Source: Pseudonocardiales bacterium (GTDB lineage: Bacteria > Actinomycetota > Actinomycetes > Mycobacteriales > Pseudonocardiaceae). From it: a DNA stretch of 64,000 nt. The DNA is taken from the NCBI GenBank assembly GCA_019241525.1, contig JAFAWY010000035.1, positions 20,285-84,284 on the forward strand. The letters run 5' to 3'. Each line of letters starts with the position of its first letter. Position 1 is the first letter of the stretch. Both the position numbers and the translations under genes were made by a program. The notes under the pieces are model-generated. The model ran no database searches and was not told the origin of the DNA. It saw nothing but the letters and a program-made list of their open reading frames with translations. Below, one piece after another: positions 18,801-25,967 of the stretch.

Positions 18801-19141
18801 CAGTCACCCCCGTACTCGGTAGCGTCGCCGAGGGCCAGACCCACCCGCATGGACAGGGAGGCGGGACCCTGGCGGTTGCGACGTTGCACGGCCTGTTGCA
18901 TAGCCACGGCGGAGGCCACTGCGTCGGAGGCTGCGGTGAACACCGCCATGACTCCGTCCCCGAGGCTCTTGACTTCGGTCCCATGGTGCGCCGTGATTAT
19001 TTGGTTGAGCAGACTCAGATGAGACTGGCGCAGCTCATGGAAGGTGGTTTCCCCCATGCGGATCATGAGCTGTGTGGAACTCACTAGGTCGGTGAACAGA
19101 ACTGTGACGGTGGTCGTCCTGCCTGTATATCTCACAACCAT
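15830..19141 (-). CDS. Class III nucleotide cyclase-AAA ATPase-TPR signalling protein
   Basis: A 1103-residue protein. Residues about 9-175 are a class III cyclase domain with both metal-binding aspartates, Asp18 (LFTDLVSST) and Asp62 (LGDGVM), and the Lys58 associated with ATP use. The transition-state Asn is replaced (VVQAAR instead of VNxAAR) while Arg124 remains, so catalysis is uncertain. Residues about 195-450 form an ATPase (GGEPGVGKSR, LLVVLDDLHWA), and the remainder is TPR-like. It ends in RARTLIGP with no LuxR helix-turn-helix. ATG 19141 follows GAGGGAA; a TTG 33 bases upstream is an alternative. It is convergent with the heme dioxygenase gene, 34 bases away. If active it could supply cAMP for the nearby Crp-like regulator; this link is inference. 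Confidence 0.85.
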   Translation of the reverse strand: MVVRYTGRTTTVTVLFTDLVSSTQLMIRMGETTFHELRQSHLSLLNQIITAHHGTEVKSLGDGVMAVFTAASDAVASAVAMQQAVQRRNRQGPASLSMRVGLALGDATEYGGDWFGAPVVQAARICQQCQGNEILVADTVRAVAEARTTAPFTPAGTLVLRGLGTEMAVWKLDWTQMSSPAAVALPGPLQGSEAFGFVGREAELAALRATLDHAATGGRHVMLVGGEPGVGKSRLAREFAQEAHAAGTRVLFGRCDEGLAVPYQPFVEALFHYVHHAPNSELPKGLGRLGGELIRLVPELAELVPELPSPRYSGLPGQLGSDPETERYRLFEAVAAWLGAASADELLLVVLDDLHWATQPTLSLLRHVARASIPAHLMILGLYRHTELEPARSLANLLADLRREPGLERFVLEGLDEAEVMALLETTGRPLGGDAGNLARTLRARTEGNPFFVGELVRHAIESGAFDHDGYGFDQLSIPEGINEVVLRRTSQLTETANQALLTGAVVGAEFDVATITVVTGLHEELVIESLEDAMEAGLVKELTGATLRFRFRHQLVRTSLYGSLSTARRLHLHRRVGKAIETLHHSRLHEHLPALAHHFSEAAMAGEATTAIHYTWLAGDRASEQLAHEQAAELYARALELFDISDLAQDSTRRCDLLIALGESQRRAAHPAHRQTLLEAAAIAQRIGDVDRLAAAALANTRTIGPATAVDRERVAVLTAALETIRDDDSSVRARLMADLAGELFNGEWERRVELSEQAVTMARRLGDPTTLANVLIPVLRTLRHPSTLAFRLGLTSELAGLAEQLSDANVAFSAAWYGFGAALEAGDIDLARRYLDRSARWADDLAEPALRWSVSVPRIALTTLAGSLDEGEQLAHQAVEIGTRAGYPDAQMFFAGQLVAIRIAQDRVGELETLASNIVAHDQSQWAWHAVLGLIYCKLGRRDIARQVFEKLAADDFASFPYNMLWLSGMAFSAEVCAELGDVPGAAVLTRMLAPYTNQFVTAGPVGCYGSVAHYLGHLAATMEHHDEADAYLATASAAYTRIDAPAWLARSQLDRASLLLTRQNHRDVDLARELLGHAIATARALALRALEKRARTLIGP

Positions 19142-19567
19142 GGTTACTAGATTCCCTCGACCACTGCTGGTCAAGCCATGTTTACAGTCCTGGGCTGCCT
19201 GGATGGATTAAGCTGCCACGGTACTGCGAGGTTTGCGAATTCCTTCAAAAAGCGTCATTGCGGCTCGCTTGACCGAATTCGTGTGTGCGAGCCACTGACC
19301 GAACCTCGGTGACGACGGTGACGGCGCGCGAGTGTTGTGCCTTAACCGAAGCGCAATCAGGTGAGTGCTACTCCCACGACGGCCGTGGCCAAGCCAACTG
19401 TGCCGTGCCTTGCGCCGAGGTGGTCACGGTCCGTGATGCCCTACCGGACTAGTACTCGCTGTCGTGGCATCGACGGTAACCAGGATCACTGACGAGCGGT
19501 CGGGCTTGTGGCGAAGCTGTGTGGCATAAGTCAACTTGATTGACGCCTCATGAAGGAGGCGACGTCG
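19142..19567. other. Divergent intergenic region between cyclase gene and sigma factor gene
   Basis: No gene is recognised. It contains a 13-base palindrome TCACGG-T-CCGTGA at 19424-19436 and presumably the promoters of both neighbours. No perfect CRP box was found here. Confidence 0.4.
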
Positions 19568-20158
19568 ATGACAACCGCCACCGTAAGTTGCATGCCCGCT
19601 GACACCGTTGACAGCGCGACCGACCTGTTGCAGCGGATTGGCGACAGAGATCCTACGGCTTGGGAAGAAATCCTGCGCAGGTACGGCAAGCTCGTGTCTG
19701 CAACGGTGCGTTCGTTCCGGCTGCAGGAGGCCGACGCTTTGGACGCGGTGCAGATGACCTGGCTACGCCTGGCCGAAAACGCTCACCGGGTCAAATTTCC
19801 CGAGCGGCTCGGCGGATGGTTGGCCACTACCGCCCGCCACGAATGCCTCTACATTTTACGCCAGTCCAGGATCGCCGCAGAGTTCATCGACATGCAATCA
19901 GAGATTATTCCCGAGTCTTCGGTCGGCCCTGAACAGCATGTTGTGGATGCTGATACTTCCCGATGGTTGTGGAAGCTTGTCGATGAGTTGTCACCGCGCC
20001 GACGAATCCTGCTACGAGAACTGTTCAGGGAATACCCTCGGCCCTACACCGACGTCGCAGACGTTACGGGAGTGCCGCCAGGTGGAATCGGGCCCACCCG
20101 GGCGCGGGCATTACGGCAACTGCGGAGCATGCTTGACGAACACGAGTGGGGGGCGTGA
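19568..20158 (+). CDS. RNA polymerase sigma-70 family (ECF-like) sigma factor
   Basis: A 196-residue sigma factor. Region 2 lies at about 20-100 (WEEILRRYGKLVSATVRSFR, then DAVQMTWLRLAEN), and region 4 at the C-terminus (DVADVTGVPPGGIGPTRARA then LRQLR). It directs RNA polymerase to an unknown promoter set. No anti-sigma factor gene is adjacent, unlike most ECF pairs; this branch, with GGIGPTRARALRQLR in region 4, is common as orphans in actinobacteria. ATG 19568 was preferred to ATG 19550 because AAGGAGG sits 8 bases before it and would fall inside the longer version. Convergent with a DoxX gene. Confidence 0.85.
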   Translation: MTTATVSCMPADTVDSATDLLQRIGDRDPTAWEEILRRYGKLVSATVRSFRLQEADALDAVQMTWLRLAENAHRVKFPERLGGWLATTARHECLYILRQSRIAAEFIDMQSEIIPESSVGPEQHVVDADTSRWLWKLVDELSPRRRILLRELFREYPRPYTDVADVTGVPPGGIGPTRARALRQLRSMLDEHEWGA

Positions 20159-20169
20159 GCCTAGCGCTG

Positions 20170-20187
20170 TGTGGCCGATCAGCCACA
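20170..20187. terminator. Weak hairpin between convergent genes
   Basis: TGTGGC-cgatca-GCCACA, 6-bp arms and a 6-base loop, just after the sigma factor stop and before the convergent DoxX gene ends. No T tract follows, so its terminator role is uncertain. Confidence 0.3.
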
Positions 20188-20217
20188 TTCTCCGGCGGGA
20201 ATGAGAGGCAAGAAACA

Positions 20218-20706
20218 TTAATCGGACGGCATCTGCCCCGACTGTGATCGCCACCGTGCGGTGTCAAGCGCGAACCGGCCCGGACCAAGTGTCGCAATCA
20301 ATAAGAACATTCCGCAATACAGGACGGCCAGCTCCCCGTGGTTCTGCAGGGGAAGTAAGGCCTGTGGCTGGTGCACCGTCAAATAGGCGAAGGCCATCGC
20401 ACCCGAGCACAGCAGCGCCGCAGGCCTGGTGAATAGTCCCAGTAAGACCAGTGCGCCACCGAGAAGTTCGATCACACCGGCCCACCAGATTGGCCATGAT
20501 CCGATCGGTGCGCTGGCCCCATGCCCGTCAACACCCCCGACTACGCCAATCAAGATCTTGGCGCCATGGCAGGCGAACAGAAACGACACCACAATCCGCA
20601 CCACGGATAGCAATGCTGCGTCCCAGCGTGGCAAGAACTGATGTCCACGATTGACCCGGATCGCCGGGCTGCTGACCCGCGAGACCGACCTGCCGACGGC
20701 AGTCAT
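20218..20706 (-). CDS. DoxX-family membrane protein
   Basis: A 162-residue protein with four predicted membrane segments (about 30-52, 70-90, 93-112 and 125-145). VVRIVVSFLFACHGAKILIG, WAGVIELLGGALVLLGLFTR and the C-terminal AVLYCGMFLLIATLGPGRFALD are typical of DoxX/SURF4-like proteins. Members have been linked to thiol and oxidative stress handling, but no activity can be assigned here. AAGGAGCGCTCCC precedes ATG 20706. Convergent with the sigma factor gene. Confidence 0.85.
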   Translation of the reverse strand: MTAVGRSVSRVSSPAIRVNRGHQFLPRWDAALLSVVRIVVSFLFACHGAKILIGVVGGVDGHGASAPIGSWPIWWAGVIELLGGALVLLGLFTRPAALLCSGAMAFAYLTVHQPQALLPLQNHGELAVLYCGMFLLIATLGPGRFALDTARWRSQSGQMPSD

Positions 20707-21078
20707 GGGAGCGCTCCTTCTAATAACAAGAACTTTGCTCGCTAGAGAGCGTAGGGCCGCAGCACTGTTAAGTCAATATCAGTTAGCTTTAGAACGCTGA
20801 GCGGGTTGCGCAGGGGTGACGGCAGGCGGGCAACCAGTATGAGTAGTGATCCTCTTGCTGCCGGTCGTCGTGCCGCGCCGAGTCTTGAGCAGACGGGTCC
20901 GAATGGGGAGTTAATGGCGCGTGCCGAATTGGGCTATTTGGATCAAACGGACACAGCTTCGAGCGAGCTAGACCGGTGCGGTCCACGACGACACGGCGAC
21001 ACGCCGGTGCGCGGCTGGATTGTGATGCAGGCAGCTACATCAGCCGTGACGCTGTGTCTAGGGATTCGTTAACGCGCC
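20707..21078. other. Intergenic region, no supported gene
   Basis: An 88-codon open frame spans 20806-21072 on the plus strand, but its product has no recognisable domain, poor hydrophobic pattern and no ribosome binding site. The region probably contains the DoxX promoter on the left and the promoter of the following membrane protein gene. Confidence 0.4.
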
Positions 21079-21957
21079 ATGAGCCCTTCGCTGGCCGCAG
21101 CCCTCGCACACCTGCCCCGCGTTCCGCGTTTACCCAAGCGGGTCCGATCGTCCCTGCTCACCGTCCATGTGGCCGCCTCAGCGGGTTGGCTTGGTCTCGA
21201 CGGGGCACTGGTCGTGCTAGAGGTAATCGGCCTGAACTCCGCTGATCCGGCGTTGCGAACCGGGATCTCTGTTGCGATGACCGCCATCGCCTGCTGGGTG
21301 CTGATTCCCTTGGTTTTCGCCTCGCTGTGCACTGGGCTGGTGTTGGGCCTGGGAACATCGTGGGGCCTGGCACGGCACTGGTGGTTGGTTGCCAAGTCCG
21401 GCATTGCCGCTGTGCTGGCGGCCACCGGCGTGGCGCTGATGCTGCCCCGTTTGTCCGATATCTTTGCCGGCGAGGGCGAACCTATCCAGCTGAGAATGCT
21501 GGCTCTGCGGTCGTTCGCACTGGTATTGCTGCTCATCGCAACGGGCATCTCTGTCGTGAAGCCGTGGGGCAAGACCCGGATGTCGTGGTCGCGCAAGCCT
21601 GAGACCAAGACCGCCATCCCGGCGCCGATCAAGGCGCGCACCACAGAGCCCGTGCCCGCAAACCGAACCAACGCACCCGACGATATCCGCGTGCAGCAGG
21701 CTCGGCCGGCGCAGCTGCACGCCCTGCGGGCGCTGCATGGCCAACGCAGCCTTCCTGTGTTGCCCGATGAGCCGGGCGCGCGGGGCTGCCGAGTGCTGGT
21801 CATTGGCTCCCGGACGTGGATCGACCCTACGACCGTTGCCGAGACGGCCGTTGCCGACACGGCCGCGGCCGATCGGTCGAATGGTCGGGCAGTGCCGAGG
21901 AGCCGTTCGCAGCGGTCTTCCCGGTCAAGTAGATCACTGGCCCGCGCGAGGGCATAA
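21079..21957 (+). CDS. DUF2269-like membrane protein with long basic tail
   Basis: A 292-residue protein. Residues about 25-175 hold four hydrophobic segments (HVAASAGWLGLDGALVVLEV, MTAIACWVLIPLVFASLCTG, a third near 110-130, and FALVLLLIATGISVV). The pattern resembles actinobacterial DUF2269-type integral membrane proteins. After about residue 180 the sequence becomes charged, low in hydrophobicity and rich in Ala, Thr, Arg and Ser, a tail not expected in this family and possibly the result of read-through or a frameshift. Function unknown. A GC-rich hairpin terminator follows the stop codon. Confidence 0.6.
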   Translation: MSPSLAAALAHLPRVPRLPKRVRSSLLTVHVAASAGWLGLDGALVVLEVIGLNSADPALRTGISVAMTAIACWVLIPLVFASLCTGLVLGLGTSWGLARHWWLVAKSGIAAVLAATGVALMLPRLSDIFAGEGEPIQLRMLALRSFALVLLLIATGISVVKPWGKTRMSWSRKPETKTAIPAPIKARTTEPVPANRTNAPDDIRVQQARPAQLHALRALHGQRSLPVLPDEPGARGCRVLVIGSRTWIDPTTVAETAVADTAAADRSNGRAVPRSRSQRSSRSSRSLARARA

Positions 21958-21972
21958 CAATTACTCAGCGAC

Positions 21973-22004
21973 AGGGGCCCTGGTCCGCTCGGACCGGGGC
22001 CCCT
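21973..22004 (+). terminator. GC-rich hairpin terminator
   Basis: The arms, built on GGGGCCCTGGTCC and GGACCGGGGCCCC with one G-U pair, enclose a very short loop. It begins 16 bases after the stop of the DUF2269-like gene and is followed by a short TTGCATTT stretch. Confidence 0.7.
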
Positions 22005-22043
22005 TGCATTTGACCCCCGTTTATGCAATATGCCCACTCCCCG

Positions 22044-22092
22044 GACATGGAGACATATCGGTGACCACTTCTACCCGATATGTCTCCATGTC
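22044..22092. repeat. 18-bp perfect inverted repeat upstream of the aminotransferase
   Basis: Left arm 22044-22061 and right arm 22075-22092 are exact reverse complements (GACATGGAGACATATCGG and its complement) with a 13-base spacer. With one bulged G the pairing extends further outward. It lies 70 bases before the GTG start of the aspartate aminotransferase. It could be an operator, a leader hairpin or the remains of a small mobile element; no T tract follows. Confidence 0.75.
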
Positions 22093-22162
22093 GGGACGGG
22101 TTGTTTCGCAGATCTCAAAAAGGCAGATGACCTGGGCGTTACTGGCCTCGGGCAGGGATGAT

Positions 22163-23458
22163 GTGAAGGTGGACCTGACCCGGCTGGCTACCAGCGAACT
22201 GACCAGGCATCACGAGCAGCTGCGCCGCGAGTACGAGGTGCTCAAGGCGCGAGGGCTGGCTCTCGACCTCACCAGGGGCAAGCCTTCGGCCGAGCAATTA
22301 GACCTGGCCGAGCCGCTGCTGCAGTTGCCAGGAGCTGACCATTACCAGGCCGCCGACGGTACCGACACCCGCAATTACGGGGGGATCCAGGGGCTGGTGG
22401 AACTGCGAAGAATCTTTAGCGAGTTACTCCAAGTGCCCGGTGAGCAATTAATCGCCTTCGGCAACTCCAGCTTGGCGCTGATGCACGACTGTCTGGTGTA
22501 TGCAGTGCTGTTCGGGTTGCCCGGATCGGCGCAGCCGTGGGGATCGGATGGCTCGACCGCGTTTGTGTGCCCGGTGCCTGGCTATGACCGGCATTTCGCG
22601 ATATGCGAACAACTGGGCATTGAGATGATCAGTGTACCGTTGACATCCACCGGTCCGGACATGGATGAAGTGGAGCGGTTGGTTGCGGCGGATGCTCGGA
22701 TTAAAGGCATCTGGTGCGTACCCAAATACAGCAACCCCTCCGGCATCCGGTACTCCGAGCAGACCGTCGCCCGCTTGGCGGGGATGCGCACCGCCGCCGA
22801 CGACTTCCGAATCTTTTGGGACAATGCCTACGCCGTGCACCATCTGACAGCGATTCGCCACGAAATCCTCAACATCTTGCAGCTGGCCACTGCGGCTGGG
22901 CACGCCGACCGGCCGTTCGTATTCGGCTCTACATCGAAGATCACATACGCGGGAAGCGGGGTGGCCTTCTTTGGCGCATCCAAGCGCAATGTCAACTGGC
23001 TGATCGGGCACATGGGCAAACGGGCGATCGGGCCAGACAAAGTCAATCAGTTGCGCCACGCACTGTTTTTAGAGACCGCAGCAGGCGTGCACGCCCACAT
23101 GGACCGGCACCGGGCGCTACTGAAGCCGAAGTTTGATCTCGTCCAGCGGGTACTCACCGAGCAGCTCGGCGACAGTGCGGTGGCCAGCTGGACGGTGCCC
23201 GAAGGCGGTTATTTTGTAACCCTCAATGTGCTCGATGGCTGCGCCAGCCGTGTCGTCGCGCTGGCCGGCGAAGCCGGCATCGCGCTCACCGCGGCGGGCG
23301 CGCCATTCCCGTACGGTAAGGACCCCGACGATCGGGTAATCCGTCTGGCGCCGTCTTACCCGCCCTTGGCAGAGCTGGTTGACGCGCTGGATGGACTGGT
23401 GGTGTGTATCAAGCTGGCCGCAGTTGAGCATCTGCTCAACGCCGCGGTCACGATGTGA
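22163..23458 (+). CDS. Aspartate aminotransferase, Rv3722c-like
   Basis: A 431-residue PLP enzyme of the aminotransferase class that includes the M. tuberculosis aspartate aminotransferase Rv3722c. It opens with the typical LKARGLALDLTRGKPS, has FGNSSLALMHD and KYSNPSGIRYS, and Lys259 in GSTSKITYAGSG binds PLP. It would exchange the amino group between aspartate and 2-oxoglutarate. GTG 22163 matches the family length and N-terminus; ATG 22127 behind AAAAAGG is an alternative. A strong inverted repeat lies upstream. Its last 11 bases overlap the end of the convergent DUF488 gene. Confidence 0.87.
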   Translation: MKVDLTRLATSELTRHHEQLRREYEVLKARGLALDLTRGKPSAEQLDLAEPLLQLPGADHYQAADGTDTRNYGGIQGLVELRRIFSELLQVPGEQLIAFGNSSLALMHDCLVYAVLFGLPGSAQPWGSDGSTAFVCPVPGYDRHFAICEQLGIEMISVPLTSTGPDMDEVERLVAADARIKGIWCVPKYSNPSGIRYSEQTVARLAGMRTAADDFRIFWDNAYAVHHLTAIRHEILNILQLATAAGHADRPFVFGSTSKITYAGSGVAFFGASKRNVNWLIGHMGKRAIGPDKVNQLRHALFLETAAGVHAHMDRHRALLKPKFDLVQRVLTEQLGDSAVASWTVPEGGYFVTLNVLDGCASRVVALAGEAGIALTAAGAPFPYGKDPDDRVIRLAPSYPPLAELVDALDGLVVCIKLAAVEHLLNAAVTM

Positions 23459-23975
23459 TCGGTCGGTCGACCTGGTCGTCGTCAAGGATCTCGGCACCGC
23501 ACACGCCGCACGTGGCCGGCGGGTCGGAGTCGCCGAGCTGACCGCAGGACGGGCACACTCGCGGTAACCAGCAGGCGGCCTCGCCGCCTTCGTCGGGTTC
23601 TGGTGCGGTCACGGCAATTCCTCCGAGCACATCGGCGAGCACCGCGGCATGGCTGTGCTCGATGTCTCTGGTTGCGGTGAGCAGCGTCAGCTGCCGACCC
23701 GCGGCGAGCTGTCGTAGCTGCGCCACCGCTGATTGGTTGGCCGGTGCCGCAAGTTCAGCGCGATAGCGGTCGCGGAACTGGGAGTACTTGTCCGGGTCGT
23801 GCCCGTACCAGGTGCGTAGCGCGGTGGACGGAGCGACGTCTTTGATCCAGGCGTCCAGGTGGGCGGCCTGTTTGGAGACTCCTCGGGGCCATATCCGATC
23901 CACCAGCACCCTCGTCCCGTCGTCTGATGCCGGAGGTTCGTAAACCCGCCGGATCCGGACTCCTCCTCGAACCAT
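23448..23975 (-). CDS. DUF488 (YeaO-like) protein with C-terminal zinc ribbon
   Basis: A 175-residue protein. Residues about 1-125 are a DUF488 domain (RVLVDRIWPRGVSK, LRTWYGHDP, LLTATRDIEHSHAAVL). The last 45 residues add a C-x2-C...C-x2-C zinc-ribbon motif (CPSCGQ and CGVCGAE) and an acidic tail. Most DUF488 proteins are 115-125 residues and lack the ribbon, so this is a fusion. Function unknown. ATG 23975 follows AGGGGAG. It lies 26 bases downstream of argS on the same strand and is probably co-transcribed with it. Confidence 0.83.
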   Translation of the reverse strand: MVRGGVRIRRVYEPPASDDGTRVLVDRIWPRGVSKQAAHLDAWIKDVAPSTALRTWYGHDPDKYSQFRDRYRAELAAPANQSAVAQLRQLAAGRQLTLLTATRDIEHSHAAVLADVLGGIAVTAPEPDEGGEAACWLPRVCPSCGQLGDSDPPATCGVCGAEILDDDQVDRPITS

Positions 23976-24001
23976 GATGAGTACTCCCCTGATCGTGCCC
24001 G

Positions 24002-25768
24002 CTACATGCGTTCGGGCGCCGAAATACCCAGCAGGTTCAAACCCTGCCGCAGGGTGCGAGCGGACAGTTGGCACAGCGCTATGCGGTTGGCGCGGACTGG
24101 CTCGGGTGCCACCAGTACCGGGCAGGCTTCGTAGAAGTCGGTGAAGGCTTTCGCCAGCTCGTAAAGTTGCCCGCAGAGCCGGTGGGGCTCCAAGTCGCGT
24201 CCCACCTCGGCGAGTATGTCGCCGAAGGCATCGGCAGCGAGGATGAGAGCTCGTTCCGTGGGATGCAGCGGCAGCGTGGGATCAACGTTGCTGTCCGCGT
24301 TACCGGCCTTGCGCAGGATGGAACAGATGCGGGTGTGCGCGTATTGCAAGTACACCCCGGTATTGCCGTTGAACGACACCATGCGGTCGACGTCGAACAC
24401 GTAATCCTTGGTGCGCGAGGTGGACAGATCCGCGTACTTGACTGCACCGATACCGGCCTGCTCGGCGATCTGTGTCAATTCCTTATCGGTAAGGTCTTGA
24501 GTTTTCTCCGAGACACTGGCTTTCGCCCGGGCGACGGCGGCATCCAGCAACTCCATGAGCTTGACGGTGCCACCAGAGCGGGTTTTGAACGGTCGGCCGT
24601 CCGGACCGAGCACGGTGCCATAACTGACGTGGGTGGCCTCGATGCCGTCGGTAAGCCAGCCGGCGCGGCGCGCTGCCTCGAAGATGAGCCGGAAATGCAA
24701 GGCTTGGCGTGAATCGACCACGTAAAGGATGCGGTCTGCCTTGAGGTCACGGATGCGATACCGGATGGTGGCCAGGTCGGTGGTGTCGTATCCGTAGCCG
24801 CCATCCTGCTTGCGCACCATGAGCGTGACCGGGTTGCCGTCTGGGCCGGTGACGTCCTCAGAGAACATCACCAGCGCACCGTCGCTTTCCACCGCAATAC
24901 CGTCGGCGGTCAGCTCGTCGACGACGTCTGCAAGCATGGAGTTGTAGAAGGACTCGCCGTCGGAATCCTCGGGCTCCAGCAGCACACCCAGCCGGCGGTA
25001 TATCTCCCAGAATGCAAATTCCGATTCGGCGACGATTTCCTTCCAGCGGACAATGGTGTCGGGATCGCCTGCCTGTAATGCGACTACCCGGGCGCGGGCG
25101 CGCTCAGCGAAGGCCGGGTCAGCATCGAAAGCGGCGCGGGCGGCGCGGTAGAGGTCATCCAGCGCAGACACCGTTGAGGTCCCGGCACCGAGCTGATCGT
25201 GGTGCCACCTGGCATCGGGGTGCTCGTCGAGGTACTGGATGAGCATCCCGAACTGGGTGCCCCAGTCACCGAGATGGTTTTGCCGGATCACGTCCGCGCC
25301 AAGGAAGCCCAACACGCGGACCAGGCAGTCACCGATGATCGTGGTGCGCAGGTGGCCGACGTGCATCTCCTTGGCGATGTTGGGCCCTGAGTAGTCGACG
25401 ACGGTACGCCGGCCCTGTTCGGGATTGCCGACGCCGAGACGAGTGCTGGCCAGCCGCGCGATGACCTGCCGCCACAGTGCCGGCTCGGCCAGCGTCAGGT
25501 TCAGAAATCCTGGCCCCGAGACGCTGACGTCAGCCATCGGCGATCTGGGCTCGGCGCGCAGCGCCTCGGCAACGATGGCTGCCAGCTCAGCCGGCCTGGT
25601 GCGGGTGCGCTTGGCTAGGCCCAGGGCGGCATTGGATTGGAAGTCGGCGTGTTCGGAGCGCCTGACTATGGGATCAGCGCCGGCTACCTCCGGGACCGCT
25701 CCGGTGATCGCGTCGGACACCGCAACCTCAACGAGCCTGATCAGCGAAGGCACCTCCTGCTCAGTCAC
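24002..25768 (-). CDS. argS: Arginyl-tRNA synthetase
   Basis: A 588-residue class I synthetase that charges tRNA(Arg) with arginine. The N-terminal additional domain (about 1-100) is followed by the catalytic domain with the HIGH motif as HVGH (136-139, in NIAKEMHVGHLRTT) and by the anticodon-binding helical C-terminus ending ISAPERM. No KMSK is apparent, as in many ArgRS. GTG 25768 was chosen because AAGGAGG lies 8 bases before it; the ATG 21 bases upstream has no comparable site. Usually argS precedes lysA, thrA and related genes in actinobacteria; here it precedes a DUF488 gene, and it may be a relocated or second copy. Confidence 0.93.
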   Translation of the reverse strand: MTEQEVPSLIRLVEVAVSDAITGAVPEVAGADPIVRRSEHADFQSNAALGLAKRTRTRPAELAAIVAEALRAEPRSPMADVSVSGPGFLNLTLAEPALWRQVIARLASTRLGVGNPEQGRRTVVDYSGPNIAKEMHVGHLRTTIIGDCLVRVLGFLGADVIRQNHLGDWGTQFGMLIQYLDEHPDARWHHDQLGAGTSTVSALDDLYRAARAAFDADPAFAERARARVVALQAGDPDTIVRWKEIVAESEFAFWEIYRRLGVLLEPEDSDGESFYNSMLADVVDELTADGIAVESDGALVMFSEDVTGPDGNPVTLMVRKQDGGYGYDTTDLATIRYRIRDLKADRILYVVDSRQALHFRLIFEAARRAGWLTDGIEATHVSYGTVLGPDGRPFKTRSGGTVKLMELLDAAVARAKASVSEKTQDLTDKELTQIAEQAGIGAVKYADLSTSRTKDYVFDVDRMVSFNGNTGVYLQYAHTRICSILRKAGNADSNVDPTLPLHPTERALILAADAFGDILAEVGRDLEPHRLCGQLYELAKAFTDFYEACPVLVAPEPVRANRIALCQLSARTLRQGLNLLGISAPERM

Positions 25769-25967
25769 TCGCCCTTCCTCCTTGGCCATGGTGTCCGGTC
25801 CCTGGGTCTATCCAGATTGCTATCCAGATCATTGTCTCAGGCAGTGAACTGCGCATGCCCGGGTACGCGCTGGGCTTGGCGTGGCGAACGCTGTGTGTAG
25901 GAGGTAGAAAGGCATCGCCGGGCGGCTACGGCTCGCCGCGCGAACACTGCGGATCAGCGGAGGGCAC

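Noticed and set aside
19142..19549. Short minus-strand peptides that vaguely resemble transposase pieces
   Set aside because: Matches are only a few residues, with stops between them; no terminal repeats.
20806..21072. 88-codon open frame on the plus strand
   Set aside because: No domain, no ribosome binding site and composition typical of non-coding GC-rich frames.
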